Source of the DNA: Areca catechu
Taxonomy: Eukaryota > Streptophyta > Magnoliopsida > Arecales > Arecaceae
Direction of reading: 5' to 3'
Length of the DNA: 64,000 nucleotides
Assembly (NCBI GenBank): GCA_021397845.1
Contig: JAHSVC010000031.1
Location: forward strand, 2,108,001-2,172,000
The stretch's first letter is position 1. Every line of letters begins with the position of its first letter. The translations under genes were made by a program, and so were the position numbers. The notes under the pieces were generated by a model. It saw nothing but the letters and a program-made list of their open reading frames with translations, did not search any database and was not told the DNA's origin. Shown in pieces: positions 33,704 through 45,444 of the stretch.

Positions 33704-35190
33704 ATGGCTAAGGGAAGAGCTCCAAATGCCACTACCTGAAGGGGTATCTCCCTTCCCAGATCTGAGGAACCTCCCAAGGAAAATGATGTCACCGCCACCG
33801 CCACTACTGCCGCTGAACCCACCATTACACTGGGGTTGCAGCAGTTCCAAACTTTGGTGAATCGCATTGAAACACTTACAGCTACACTTCAGCTTTTCCA
33901 GGAAGTAGTTGACAACCATCAGCAACTACCAGCTGTTTCCTACACCAACCCTCCAACTGTTGTTGAGGGAAGTCGATGGCCGGAGGTCCCCCAGCATTAT
34001 TCTCGCATTGTCACGGAGCCCCGGAGGTCATTGGGCGACCGCACAGATGGCAAGAGGGCAAGGTCTGCTTTGCCTTCCTACACCGAATCCATCCCGGTCG
34101 GTGGTTGGCCTGCTATCAAACCACCGAGGGACTATGCCAGCAAGATCATGCGCATGGAGGAGCGCATTGCTGAAATTGCCCTCTGGCAGAAGGTCGAAGG
34201 GGGATAGGTATACGACTCCCATCCCCCATTCTTTGATGAGATTCTAGCAGAGATGATTCCCCGCCACTTCAAGATTCCACAAGTGGACCCTTACGTCGTT
34301 ACCACAGACCCGATAGACCATCTGGGCATGTACAAAGCCCATATGATGGTACAAGGCACCTCTGACGCTCTCCACTGCATCGCCTTCCCTGCTACCCTTA
34401 AGAAGACCGCCCGGATGTGGTTCTCCACCATCCGGCCAGGTACGATCCACTCCTTTTCTCAACTCGAATCACTTTTCCTTTTCCATTTCAGGACTTGCAG
34501 TCAGACCTCGAGGAATACCGACTGTCTCTTCCTCGTGCTGCAAAAAGAGGGAGAGACCCTTCAGGATTTCATGGCCTGTTTCAAGTCAGTGGCCATGGAA
34601 GTCCTGGATTTGAACGTGGCTATAGTAATGTCATCCTTCAAGCGAGGGCTTCGCTCGTCCAGGCTGACTTTCTTCCTGGACAAGAAACATCCAACAAGCT
34701 ACAGCGAACTCCTGGCCAGAGTGCAGAAGTACGCTCTGGTGGAAGAACAAGCGACCGGTCGATGTCAAGCAGAGGAAAGGCCGACCTCCAAGAAGCAGAG
34801 CGATAAGGATCCTGAAGTCTGACCTTCGAGTGATAGTCGGCGGTCAGCCCAACACCAAAGTCCTAAGCCAAGGGACTTCCCCCGAAGGTTCGAGACTTAC
34901 GCACCTCTGTCCCTACCAAGAGAGAAGATCCTCATGGAGATTGAGAATGAGACCTTTCTTCAAAGGCCTCGGCCAATGAGGGGCCCTCCTACCCTAAGAA
35001 ATAAAGATAAGTTCTGTCGGTTCCATAGGGATCATGGGCATAGTACTGAAGAGTGCCTGCAGTTGAAAGACACCATTGAAGACCTCATCCAGAGGGGATA
35101 CTGTGCAAGTATGTTCGACTCCATCGGGACCGGGCTGAAGCATCAAACACCCGAAACCCTCCGGAGGAGACGGAGCTCCCCAATCAGAGG
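33704..35190 (+). pseudogene. D gag with three in-frame stops
   Basis: From ATG 33704 (MAKGRAPNATT) one frame runs to about 35190 with stops at 33737, 34205 and 34820. The retrotransposon gag domain is at 34253-34740 (MIPRHFKIPQVDPYVVTTD, LKKTARMWFSTIRPG, LQKEGETLQDFMACFK). A C-x2-H-x4-H-x4-C knuckle (CRFHRDHGHSTEEC) lies near 35018-35060, as usual in this lineage. Only stops and a terminal frameshift break it, so decay is moderate. Confidence 0.85.
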
Positions 35191-35484
35191 TTGACCGGCA
35201 GGGATGTCGGCATGCTGCATCGGCGATCCGGAGGAAGCTATGAGGACAGGATCGATATTGCTAAAAGGTCCAGGGGCTCCAATGCAATCACCTTCTCCAA
35301 TGAAGATCTTCTGGAGACTCATGTTTTTGAGAACAATCCTGTAGTCGTGTCAGTAGTGATTGCCAATTACGATGTAAGGAGAATACTTATAGATAATGGA
35401 AGCTCAACAGAGGTATTGCTGTACGATGCTTTTATGAGAATGAATCTATCAGGTCCATGCTGTAGGAATCCCCCGCGTCGCTGA
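35191..35484 (+). pseudogene. D aspartic protease, partial
   Basis: A different frame from gag. RRILIDNGSSTEVLLYDAFM shows the D-x-G-S active site of Gypsy proteases. It stops at 35484; the linker to RT (35485-35984) is frameshifted. Confidence 0.75.
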
Positions 35485-35984
35485 CAAGCTTCGGGGGTAA
35501 CTCCGTAGGAGTGGAAGGGGAGATAGTTCTCCCTGCGACTATCAAGATGGAGCCTTTCTAGAAAACCCTCCCTATCAGTTTTATGGTAGTTCGGACGACC
35601 TCACCTTATAATGCTATCCTGGGCTGACCGGCCCTCAACAAATTTAGAGCCATTGTGTCCACTTACCATTTGTTGGCAAAATTTCAGACAAGGAGCGGGG
35701 TCGGAGTGATGAGGGGAGACCGTCAGATGGCCAGGTAGTGTCTGACCATTATGAACAAACAGTCAGAAGGCCATCCCACTATGGAGCAACTTGCCCCGAG
35801 AGCTGAGGCCGATGGCCTCGGTCAGCCAGGAGAAAAAATTATGTTTGTTCCCCTTTAAGAGGATGATCCCACCAAAGTCTTTCAGATTGGAGGTTCTCTC
35901 AGCGAAGACTTTAAGTCAGAACTGATCGGCTTCCTTAGGAGAAACACCGACGTCTTTGCTTGGTCGGTGTCGGACATGCCTGGA

Positions 35985-37117
35985 ATACTGTCAGAGGTCA
36001 TCACTCACCAGCTCAAGGTCGATCCGACTTACCGACCTGTCCGACAAAAGAAGAGAAGCTTTGCTACCGAAAGATAGAAAGCCAATGATGAGGAAGTAAA
36101 GAAGCTCCATGATGCTGGATTCATCAGGGAAGTCCACTACCCTGAGTGGTTGGCAAAGGTGGTTATGGTGAAGAAAGCTAACTGGAAGTGGAGGATCTGT
36201 ATAGATTACACCGACCTCAACAAGGCCTGTCCGAAGGATAGCTTCCCAGTACCCAAGATTGATCAGTTGGTAGATGCCATGGCCGGCCACCAACTTCTCA
36301 ACTTTATGGACACCTTCTCTGGCTACAATCAAATAAAGATGCATCAGGAAGATGAGGAGAAGACCACCTTTTTCACCGACAAGGGTCTGTACTGTTATCG
36401 GATGATACCCTTCGGCTTGAAGAATGCCGGTGCCACCTTTCAAAGGTTGATCAACCGAGTGTTCGAAGGTCAGCTAGGCAGGAACATGGAGGCTTATGTG
36501 GATGACATGATAGTGAAGAGTCTCCATAAGGCTGACCACATCAGGGACTTGCAGGAATCCTTTGATGCACTTAGGCACCATCGGATGAAGCTGAACCCCA
36601 CGAAATGTACCTTTGGGGTAACCTCTGGCAAGTTCCTTATTTTTTTGGTCACACAGAGGGGAATTGAAGTGAACCCCAACAAAAAAAAGACCATCACTGA
36701 GATGGCGCATCCGACCAACAAAAAGCAGGTGCAAGAGCTCACCGGCTGAATCACCTCTCTCAGCCATTTTATTTCCCATTCGGTTGAGAAGTCCCTGCCA
36801 TTCTTCAAGACCCTGGACCGGTCGGAAGGTTTTGTTTGGACTAACGAATGTTGATCGCCTTTCGAAGCATTGAAGGAGTACTTGAAGAATGCTCCATTGC
36901 TGGCCAAGCCAACGGAGGGGAGCCTTTGTACCTCTATCTTACGGCGTCAGACGAAGTGATCTGCGCTGTCCTTATGCGAGTCAGAGAGGACGGACAGCAG
37001 AAGCCTATCTATTATATCAGCAAAGTCCTCCACGAAGCTGAAACAAGGTTCCCCAAGATGCAAAAGTTAATATATTCTTTGGTCACGTCTGCCAAGCAGC
37101 TTCGACCGTATTTCTAG
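35985..37117 (+). pseudogene. D reverse transcriptase and first RNase H
   Basis: The RT block is open for 199 residues (36150-36749): WRICIDYTDLNKACPKDSFP, DTFSGYNQIKMH, MIPFGLKNAGATFQRL, and catalytic YVDD at 36494-36505. A stop lies upstream near 36077. The Gypsy RNase H (36848-37117) shows LYLYLTASDEVICAVL, QKPIYYISKVL and the E of HEAETRFPKMQKLIYSLV. Copies the RNA and removes it from the hybrid. Confidence 0.88.
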
Positions 37118-37309
37118 GCACATTCGATTGTGGTGATGACCAACCAACCCCTCAAGGCAATCCTTCGGAGCCCAGATACATCTGGTCAGCTCACCAAGTG
37201 GGTCATCAAGCTAAGCAAATTGACATCTCTTTCCAGCCACGATCTGCCTTGAAGGCCCAGGTAATTGCTGACTTCATTGCAGAGTATACATGGAGATAGG
37301 AAACTCTTC

Positions 37310-37710
37310 CTCAAATGGCCGAAGTATCAGAAGCCGATGCCATCTACGAAGTCGAACCACCCTGGACCCTCCACATGGACGGCGCATCCAACCTTGCAGG
37401 CTGTGGGGCCGGACTGATCCTGGCCGACCCGGATGGGGAAAACTTGGAATATGCATTACATTTTTTATTTTGGGCGTCGAACAATCAAGCAGAGTACGAA
37501 GCTCTCCTTGCGGGGCTTCGAATCACCAACGAACTAGGCATCGGCCGACTTAGAGTCTTCTCTGACTCCCAACTGGTGGTTAATCAAGTAAAAGGGGAGT
37601 TTGAAGCAAGGGATCCGACCTTGGCAAAATACTTAAACAAGGTACAAAACCTCATTTCTCGGTTCAGATTTTTCAAATCCTCTACATACCTCGTCTGCAG
37701 AACTCTCGGG
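37310..37710 (+). pseudogene. D second RNase H (archaeal-type)
   Basis: LHMDGASNLAGCGAGLIL (first D), NNQAEYEALLAGLRI (E) and RVFSDSQLVVNQVKG (second D) are visible in 37315-37680. An added RNase H between the first one and integrase marks the Tat group of Gypsy elements. The frame is open here; it is lost after about 37690. Confidence 0.85.
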
Positions 37711-37766
37711 TGGACGCTCTATCAAGGTTGGCTACGGCCGCCAGCAGGACTTCTGACTGAACTTTT

Positions 37767-39070
37767 GTGGAGCATCTACGGCACCCCAGTATTACGAAAA
37801 AGCCGACCGAGGTCCACCAGGTGGAACATGATACTTTTTGGGTGGATCTGATCCTTACCTTCCTAGCTAAAGGAACTCTTCCGGAAGATCCGGCGGAGGC
37901 CAAGTTGGTGCGCTTGATGGCCTCTAAGTACGTCGTCCTTGACGGCATCCTGTATAAGCGATCATTCTCACAGCCGCTGTTAAAGTCCTGGGGCTGATAG
38001 ACGCCGACTACGCCCTTAGAGAAGTCCACGAAGGCATCTGTGGTGATCACCTCGGAGGAAGATCCGTAGCTTACAAGATCATCCGGCAGGGATATTACTG
38101 GCCCACAATTCAGAAGGACTCATCGGACTTCGTCCGAAGGTGCGACACGTGTCAGAGGTACTCCGTCATTCAAAGGAGACCCGCCAGTGAGCTGACTCCG
38201 ATCACCGCCCCATGGTCGTTCACATAGTGGGGGATGGATATCATGGGACCCTTTCCCCCGGCCTCCGGGCAACGAAAATTTTTGCTTGTGGTCATCGACT
38301 ATTTTACCAAGTGGGTGGAGGCCGAACCACTGGCACAGATAATGGAGGCCAAGGTGGAGAACTTCATCCGGAATAATATCATCTTTCGATTTGGTATTCC
38401 CCGGACGATTATTACTGATAATGGAAGACAGTTTGACAACTCTAAATTTTAAGACTTTTGTGAGCAATATCATGTCTCTCACCGACTTATATCAGTCAGT
38501 CTCCCTCAATGCAATGGAGAGGCTGAAGTCACCAATCGGACAATCTTGCACGGGCTGAAGACCTGGCTGAATGAGGCAAAGGGACTTTGGGTGGAGGAAC
38601 TCCACTCAGTATTATGGGCATATCGGATGACTGCCAGAGCATCGACCGGTGAAACTTCGTTTAACCTCACTTATGGAAGTGAAGCCGTCATCCTTATTGA
38701 GACATCTCTTCAATCTCTCCGGATTGACCACTATGCCAAACCGGCCAACTCCGAGCAGCGAAGGGCTGATCTAGACTTACTTGAAGAAACTAGACTTTGG
38801 GCAAGCATGAAGATGGCGGTATGCCATCAGAGGATGGTGAAATATTACAACTCACGAGTCAAAGCACGAGCTTTCCGAGTCGGAGACCTGGTCCTGCGGA
38901 GAACTGAAGTTTTGAGGCCGATCGAGCAAGGCAAGCTTTCCCTAAATTGGGAAGGACCTTATCAGGTCGTTGAAGTGGTTCGAGCTGGCACCTATCGACT
39001 TGAATTTTTGGACGAACGACAGATGGCGTGTCCATGGAATGTAGACAACCTCCACAAATATTACCAATGA
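37767..39070 (+). pseudogene. D integrase, broken
   Basis: The N-terminal HHCC finger is near 38029-38160 (HEGICGDHLGG, then CDTCQRY). The core begins MDIMGPFPPASGQRKFLLVV (38234), then FGIPRTIITDNGRQF, and the E in NGEAEVTNRTI (38512-38545). The C-terminal part at 38546-39070 ends WNVDNLHKYYQ and a stop, with no chromodomain. A stop at 38450 and a frame change near 37990 break it. Confidence 0.85.
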
Positions 39071-39091
39071 AGCCCACATTTCTTCTACGAA

Positions 39092-39510
39092 CCACTTCCA
39101 AAAGTCTAACTCCGGTCGGCAAAGGCTCTAGGGCAGGCCACTTCCAAAAGTCCGACTCTGGTCGGCAAAGGCTCTAGGGCAGCCCACTTCTGAAAGTTCG
39201 ACTCCGGTCGACAAAGGCTCTAAGGCAACCCACTTCCGAAAGTCTGACTCTGGTTAGCAAAGGCTTTAGGGCAGTCCATTTCTGAAAGTCCGACTTCGAT
39301 CGGTAGAGGCTCTAGGGTAGCTCGCTTCCGAAAGTCTGACTCCAGTCGGCAAAGGCTCTAGGGCAACCAACTTCCGAAAGTCCGACTCTGGTCGGTAGAG
39401 GCTTTAGGGCAATCCACATCCGAAAGTCTGACTCCAGTCGGCAAAGGCTCTAGGGCAGCCCACTTCTGAAAGTTCGAGTCCGGTCGGCAAAGGCTCTAGA
39501 GTAGGCCAAT
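39092..39510 (+). repeat. Tandem array of about 46-bp units in D
   Basis: About nine degenerate units of CACTTCCGAAAGTCCGACTC plus GGTCGGCAAAGGCTCTAGGG, directly after the integrase stop. Confidence 0.85.
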
Positions 39511-39530
39511 CCGAAAAGCTGCCAGAACAA

Positions 39531-40106
39531 CACTTAGGTTAAAATTCCTAAGCTCGTTGCTCTAGCCTGAGCTGAAATCTGACCGCTGCCTCAACCACTT
39601 CTGGGTCCAAAAAGCTGACAGACCGACACTTAGGTTAAAATTCCTAAGCTCGTTGCTCCGGCCTGAGCTGAAATCTGACCGCTGCCTCAACTACTTCTGG
39701 GTCCGAAAACCCGACGGACCAACACTTAGGTTAAAATTCCTAAGCTCGTTGCTCCGACCTGAGCTGAAATCTGACCACTGCCTCAACCACTTCTGGGTCT
39801 GAGAACCCAACGGACCAACACTTAGGTTAAAAATCCTAAGCTTGTTGCTCTGGCCTGAGCTAAAATCCGACCGCTGCCTCAACTACTTGTGGGTCCTGAA
39901 AGCCAACAGACCAACACTTAGGTTAAATTTTCTAAGCTCGTTGCTCTGGCCTGAGCTGAAATCCGATCACTACCTCAACCACTTCTGGGTCCGGAAAGCC
40001 GACAGACCGACACTTAGGTTAAAGTCCCTAAGCCCGTTGCTCCAGCCTGATCTAGAATCCGATCGTTACCTCAACTACTTCTGGGTTCGGAAAGTCGACT
40101 GGTCCA
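39531..40106 (+). repeat. Tandem array of exactly 96-bp units in D
   Basis: The anchor CACTTAGGTTAAA recurs at 39531, 39627, 39723, 39819, 39915 and 40011, and again (CACTTAG) at 40107: six units with identical 96-base spacing. Because 96 is divisible by three, both strands show repeat-like ORFs, which I do not take as genes. Confidence 0.92.
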
Positions 40107-40255
40107 CACTTAGTGAGATGTCAGAGTGAAGGATATGAGATGGTGTAAAAAGAAAAAGAAAAAGGTTTTTCATTGTTTCCCAAAAAGTTTCTTTACAAAG
40201 CCTGAAGGTCAGGCCTTTATAAATAACTAGGTTTGACCCTCGGAAGCTACACTAT

Positions 40256-42395
40256 CTACGCTACACTGGACCCCTCGGCAATAACAGCCACTTCGACCCC
40301 CTTGGCCCCTCCGAATGCTTCTGCTTCGATTCCAACTTGGACGTCCGGTCCGGCCACTACTGAGATGGCCACCATTGGAGCATCGTCCGCTTGGGCAGTC
40401 AGATCCGCCACTTCCAAACCCTCTTCTTCCATCAGCTTTGGCGGCTGAAGGAATGATAGATCGAGATTTGGAAAGGCTGCACTAACCTTTCCCAAGCACT
40501 TGTCATATTCGTAGCCGAAGCCGACCATCCTAGCTTCGTTCATCTCCTCGTTGAAGTCCTCCGAGGCTTTGTAGGTTGCAACGACCTTCTCACCGACCGT
40601 ATTCAGTAGTTCCTGGGCCGTCTTCAGCAGGCCCTTATATCTTTCTGCCACTATCTGGTGGCCCTGCGCACGGACCTTGCACTCGGTCAGGCGCCCCTCC
40701 TTGACGGCTAGCCGACGGGTCAGGGACTTCATCTTTTTCTTCTTATTTTTTAGACTTGCCTCCCGATCTGCCTTTTGGGCTAGCAAGCTCTTCAACTACT
40801 CCTTCTAGGCCTCCGACTCAGCCCGCAGAATGGACACTTTTGTTGTTACGGCCCTCAAGCCGAGCACCTCCTCCCTGGAGGCTGTCAGTGCCTCCCAGGC
40901 CGTGTCCCTCGCCATCTCTGCCGCTTCGACCCTTTGGGTCAACTGCTCCTTCAGATCAAGCAGCTCGTCGAGGCCATCGTCCAATAGAAGGTTGTCTTTG
41001 ACAAGCTGTCGACAGACACGCACAGTTAGAGAATTGCCAATCATGAATTCAATGTGAAGACAGGAAAAGTGAAACTCACCCCTAGAGGATGACGAAGGGA
41101 ACTCCTTGCAACCTCGTTCACCGACCGCCCGTCATTGTCAGGAGTGGCCCTCTGAAGCAGTTCCTTAGCCTCCTCGGCATCGTGCCACTTTCGGCGCTCC
41201 TCCTCATGAGCACCGCTAGCCCTTTCATTAATGACCAACGGCCCCTCCACTGTAGGGGTTCCCCTGATGGTCGGGGAGGTCGCCACAATCAACTCCAATG
41301 GTGGGGGCGAAGGGGCCGCATCCACCCCGGTCGGCATCGAAAGCCTCTCATCTGTCTGGTCAACTGGCTGTCCGATCGAAGAGGATCGCTAGGATGCAAT
41401 CACCCTTCGACGTTCGGTTAGAGGCATGTCATCCTCTGACTCGGCCGACACCACCGTGGCAGACGATTCTGTTGTCTGCTATTTCTTCGACCTTTCAGGC
41501 ACCGACTCGATCGCTCGCTTCTTCGGCTCTCATGGGGTCGGCTCCATAATGCGAACAGCCCTCCGCTGTGCTGATCACGCCGAAAGGATCGTCCATTCTG
41601 GCTTCATATTCCTGCTTGTCAACAAACAAAGTTAAAGTGAGGTATGGTTGCAAAGCTGACGGGAAATAAAGTAGCCGATCCCTCTCTCTCTCTTCTCCTC
41701 TACGGCTCTCGCCCTACCAAACATCAGGTGCCGGCTGAGTCTGGCGTAATGAAGACTCCCCTCATGGAGCATGAAGCCGACGAACTTCGGGCCTTCATCA
41801 TCCAACTTATGGAAGTCAGCCTCGTCGACCCTCGAGACCTTCCTCCCGTTCAAAGCATTCGACCTCGGCTCCCTCCAAGCCCCACAGCTCCAGGCTATCT
41901 ATAAAGAAGTTTCGGGACTTCCATCCATGAATGGCAGACGGAAGCCCCTTAGTATCTTCCGGCCAGGGCATGGACTGAACATCCAGCACTCCTGACTTCG
42001 GAAGTCCTATTTCAGCAAGAAAAAGTTTGAAAACAGGGATACCCTATGCTCGATGTCGGCCTCCCGACACAGGACTACGAAGCCACACAGGACCCGGATG
42101 CTGTTCGGGGTCAGCTGGGAGGGGATGACTTATAGGTGTTGAAAATCTGAACAAAGAAGCCATGGATCGGGAAATGAAGACCGGCTTTCAGGTGGTCTTC
42201 ATACATGGGGAGAGCTCCCAAGTTCAAGGGCCCGTTCACTCAACCCTCAGGGCTAGGGACGGTCAAGTGTAAGGTAGAGGGAATATTATATATAATCCTA
42301 AGGTTTTCAACCCTCTCTCGGGTCTTGGCCGAAGGGATGTAAAAGGGATCGGGTTCCCTATGACCGCGAGCCAAACTTCGACTCCCAGAAGCCAT
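40256..42395 (-). pseudogene. D antisense ORF (putative gypsy-type transposon protein), broken
   Basis: Read on the minus strand from ATG 42395 (MASGSRSLARGHREPD). The first part contains AGLHFPIHGFFVQIF and QLTPNSIRVLCGFVVLCREAD, the pattern of Pfam PF04195 (Transposase_28, putative gypsy-type transposon). The C-terminal part, 40795-40256, is a Lys/Glu-rich likely coiled coil with an acidic end. Stops and shifts at about 42230, 42140 and 41950, and possibly introns, divide it. Antisense ORFs between pol and the 3' LTR are known in Tat elements; the role is unknown. Confidence 0.7.
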
Positions 42396-43014
42396 TCTAA
42401 GATGGGTTGCAGAAAGGGAGGAAGATGGGGGAAGATGGAGACAGGACTAACCTTGGTCCCTGGTTCTCTAAGAGAGGCTAAAGCGACACGAGGAGGGAGG
42501 AGGTTGCCTTCTCTTCAAGCGCAAGCACGGTGAAAGGTTCTTTCTGGGCACTGCTCCCCCCCTTTTATAGGCACCGAGGGGCAGCCTCCCAATGCATCCC
42601 CCTACGTGTCGAGATCCGACAGCTGGCGCTTCAGTTCTCAAGTTGGACGGGAATCCAAGAAGACGCGCCGGATCATATCCGACCATGATCCACATGACAG
42701 TCTAAGCAACGGCGGATGGGTCACTCCAGCAAGTGCACCAACGGCTCTAATGGGGCCACATGCCCCACGTCGCATCAAGAATTCGAACGGGCAGCTGCCA
42801 TGCACCGTACAAGCAAGAATTGCTCCCCCTATCTTCGCCAACCAAGCACTAACACCTATCCTAGAGTAAAAATCAGAGCGCAAGGTGACCGGATGCAACA
42901 TGCCGAACCGGATTCGCCATCATTTGAAAGGCTGATGCATTTATTGCCATTTAATTCCCTTGCCCTTCAAGCCTACGAACTCACTCGAAGAATAAGGGAA
43001 AGAGGGACAACTAA
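42396..43014 (+). other. D 3' untranslated region with polypurine tract
   Basis: Non-coding on the plus strand. It would contain the promoter of the antisense ORF; a TTTTATAGG stretch near 42563 on the plus strand is the only TATA-like text I notice. GAAGAATAAGGGAAAGAGGG (42987-43006) is the polypurine tract before the 3' LTR. Confidence 0.6.
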
Positions 43015-43141
43015 TGTACCATGATGGCTCACACTCAGCCAGAACCGACCCAATTCTATGGTCCGACCCGGCCATCCCTTTCAAGGCTTCAACTAAGAGA
43101 GGTCCGACCCACCGAAGCAGAGGTACGAATGACCCTCTCCT
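43015..43141 (+). repeat. 3' LTR of D, first piece
   Basis: Starts TGTACCATGATGGCTCAC; ends at CTCCT, the left TSD of E. Continues at 54108 (CTTCT). Confidence 0.88.
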
Positions 43142-43435
43142 TGGTGCGGACACCAGAGGCACCAGAATAAGGCAGAGGCTTCTCAACCCTCTGTGGATCA
43201 CTTAGTTAATATTTGAGTCCTCTGTAATAAAGCTTAGTCCAGCTACATTTGAGTCCTGTAATTAGTCCAGCTCTTGTTGAGCTAGTTCAGTTCAGTATAG
43301 TCAGCTCATGTTGAGCTAATTTCAATTTTTGAGTCCTGTCCAATCAAATTGAAGATTCAAGACTACATCATACAAGTGAAGACCAAGTTCAACCTAATTG
43401 AAGACATAAAAGTTAAGCCCAAGTCCAACCCAGCT
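43142..43435 (+). repeat. 5' LTR of E, first piece
   Basis: Identical in layout to 52846-53140 (GAGGCACCAGAATAAGGCAG, then the GCTCATGTTGAGCTAATTTC part). Cut by F in the text CCCAGCTTGAAGACTTG. Confidence 0.88.
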
Positions 43436-44708
43436 TGATGCGGCAAGCATATGATTAATGGTTAGATTATGGTTTGTAGAGCAATGAAACCAAATTACAC
43501 TAGCATTGTACTCATCATAATAAGACTTAAGGATTACATGAAATGAAACTTTAACTTGATTAGACACAATCCTAAACTAAGAAGGAAGAAGATCTAGATA
43601 ATAGGGGCTAATGATTATGGACTTACCTTGATGAGCTTTCCAACCTTCTTTTGATTCATACCTTGAAACTACCAAAGCTCTGGACTGGAGGACTTGGATA
43701 ACAAAGATCAGAACTCTGGACTTGGACTTCAGTCTGTCGGTTCATTGTCAAGGGGGAACCCGGTTCTCAACTCAAAGACCTCGAAGGACCCTGCAATTGA
43801 AGATCAAAGGTTAAGGAAGAAAGAGACATATGTAAAGTTAGGAGGATTTGTGAACAAAAAAGAAATTGCAAAAGATCTGGCCGACTCCAATGCCTTTGCC
43901 TTGAGCTTGGATGATGAATTGCTAGGGAAAAGAGTGGCTTTGGGCGTGGAAGAAGAAGATAGGAAAAATTTCACACATAAAACTCAAGACAACTTCACTT
44001 CAAACTTCATTCATTTCCAAAATCAATCCCCTTTATAATGGGGCGTCCAAGGCTTTTTAATAGCCTTACAAAACTTTTGAAATTTGAAAACTTCCCAAAT
44101 TGTGGAGGATTACAAGGGAGGTTGGAGGATATGGGGCCTTGTTACATGGGATAAGGAGAAATTCATGGAGATTCTCCCCAAATTATGGAGGATTACAAGG
44201 GAGGTTGGAGGTTATGGGGCCTTGTTACATGTGATAAGGAGAAATTCATGGAGATTGGTCGGTTTCTTTGAATTTAAAATGCTTGGTCGATCTCCCCTTT
44301 AGGCACCCATTTGAAGGTGATGTGGCTGATGATATGGCATCCCTGGTGGCTGCTTTGTTGGCATGGTGATGAGGAATTCCAGCTTGGTAGACCAAGGTCT
44401 TGATTTGGAAGCTCCAAGTGGTTTGGTGAACCTCAACTTGAAGTAGCTTGGACTTGATTTAAATAAACCTAATGGAACTCTAATTGAGTTATTATTTGAA
44501 CCCAGATTGAGACAGGACATAATTACAGGACTCGATTGGACATAATTACAGGATTTATGAAATTGAAACTAAGTAATTACAGGACTCTTGAAAGTAAATT
44601 GCCCTTTACAAGAAAAATTTAACGTAGTGATCTTCGATCCAAAGTGGAATCATGTTAACCTTATTTGAGTGGGGTTTTATTCTGCTTCTGCTTCTGGTGT
44701 CCACACCA
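43436..44708 (-). repeat. 3' LTR of F
   Basis: Plus reading TGATGCGGCAAGCATATG ... GGTGTCCACACCA. Contains an internal near-repeat: the block TGTGGAGGATTACAAGGGAGG recurs about 90 bases apart (44101 and 44188). Confidence 0.9.
44030..44040 (-). promoter_or_regulatory. TATA-like box in F LTR
   Basis: The minus strand reads CATTATAAAGG. The other LTR has CATTGTAAAAG at this place (47934-47944). Confidence 0.4.
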
Positions 44709-45345
44709 ATTCTCCTGGGGTGGGCAGAACTCGACCCAGTCGATATGGTTCAGTTTTGCCCTGGTAATGCTCGAACAAGTCTGGGTTAAGTCTTTGCAGG
44801 TCCTCTCGAGTAATCCAAGAGTTGTCGGACTCAGGTCGACCTTGCCATTGAACCAGGTATCGCTGATAGTCCTTATTCCTGGTAGTAATGGTCTTGTCAT
44901 CCAGGATTCTCTCAATCCTCTCTCTCCGCTCAGGTAGGGTTGGTGGTGGACACTCGGAAATAAGTTCACTCTCAATGAAAGTTTCTGGCCCAGAAGGTCA
45001 CTAGGTATTAGTACTGGTTCTTTGTATTCTACTAGGTCTGAAACATTAAAGGTTGTACTGATACCCAAATCAGGTGGAAGTTCCAAAACATACGCATTAG
45101 GCCCTATTTTCTTTAAGATCTTGAAAGGTCCCGCTCCGCGGGCATGCAGCTTCTTTATGGTTCCAGAGGGGAACAGTTCAGGGTTGAGCCTAATCATCGC
45201 ATAATCCCCTTCATAGAATTCTTTAGCCCTCTTATGTGAGTCAGCTAAATGTTTGTAAGTCTCATAGCTCAGTTTGATCTTATTACTGATTTCTTTATGC
45301 AAATTTGTGACATGCTGTGCGAAAGATTCAGCAGACTCAGAAATT
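44709..45345 (-). pseudogene. F integrase C-terminus with decayed chromodomain
   Basis: Recognisable from about 45345 (ESAESFAQHVTNLHKEISNK) through FYEGDYAMIRLNPELFPSG, KKLHARGAGPFKILKKIG and PDLGISTTFNVSDLVEYKEP, the conserved end of chromovirus integrases. The following chromodomain part is out of frame. The integrase catalytic core is absent; the 100 bases upstream join directly to the gag-like ORF. Confidence 0.8.
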
Positions 45346-45444
45346 TACACAAGCACTTACAAAATGCAGACTGAACTAGGCATCCTTATTGAGAGGAATT
45401 TTATTGAACTTTCTAGGACCTAAACCTAACAGAATAATGACTCT

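Noticed and set aside
33704..39070. Endogenous pararetrovirus
   Set aside because: LTRs, polypurine tract, an integrase and two RNase H domains show a Ty3/Gypsy Tat element; no movement-protein or inclusion-body-like ORF is seen.
39092..40106. Possible CRISPR array
   Set aside because: Units are directly adjacent with no unique spacers; the setting is a plant retrotransposon.
39531..40129. Repeat-containing ORFs on both strands of the 96-bp array
   Set aside because: 96 is a multiple of three, so any stop-free frame repeats. There is no domain, the region is D's 3' untranslated part, and both strands look open equally.
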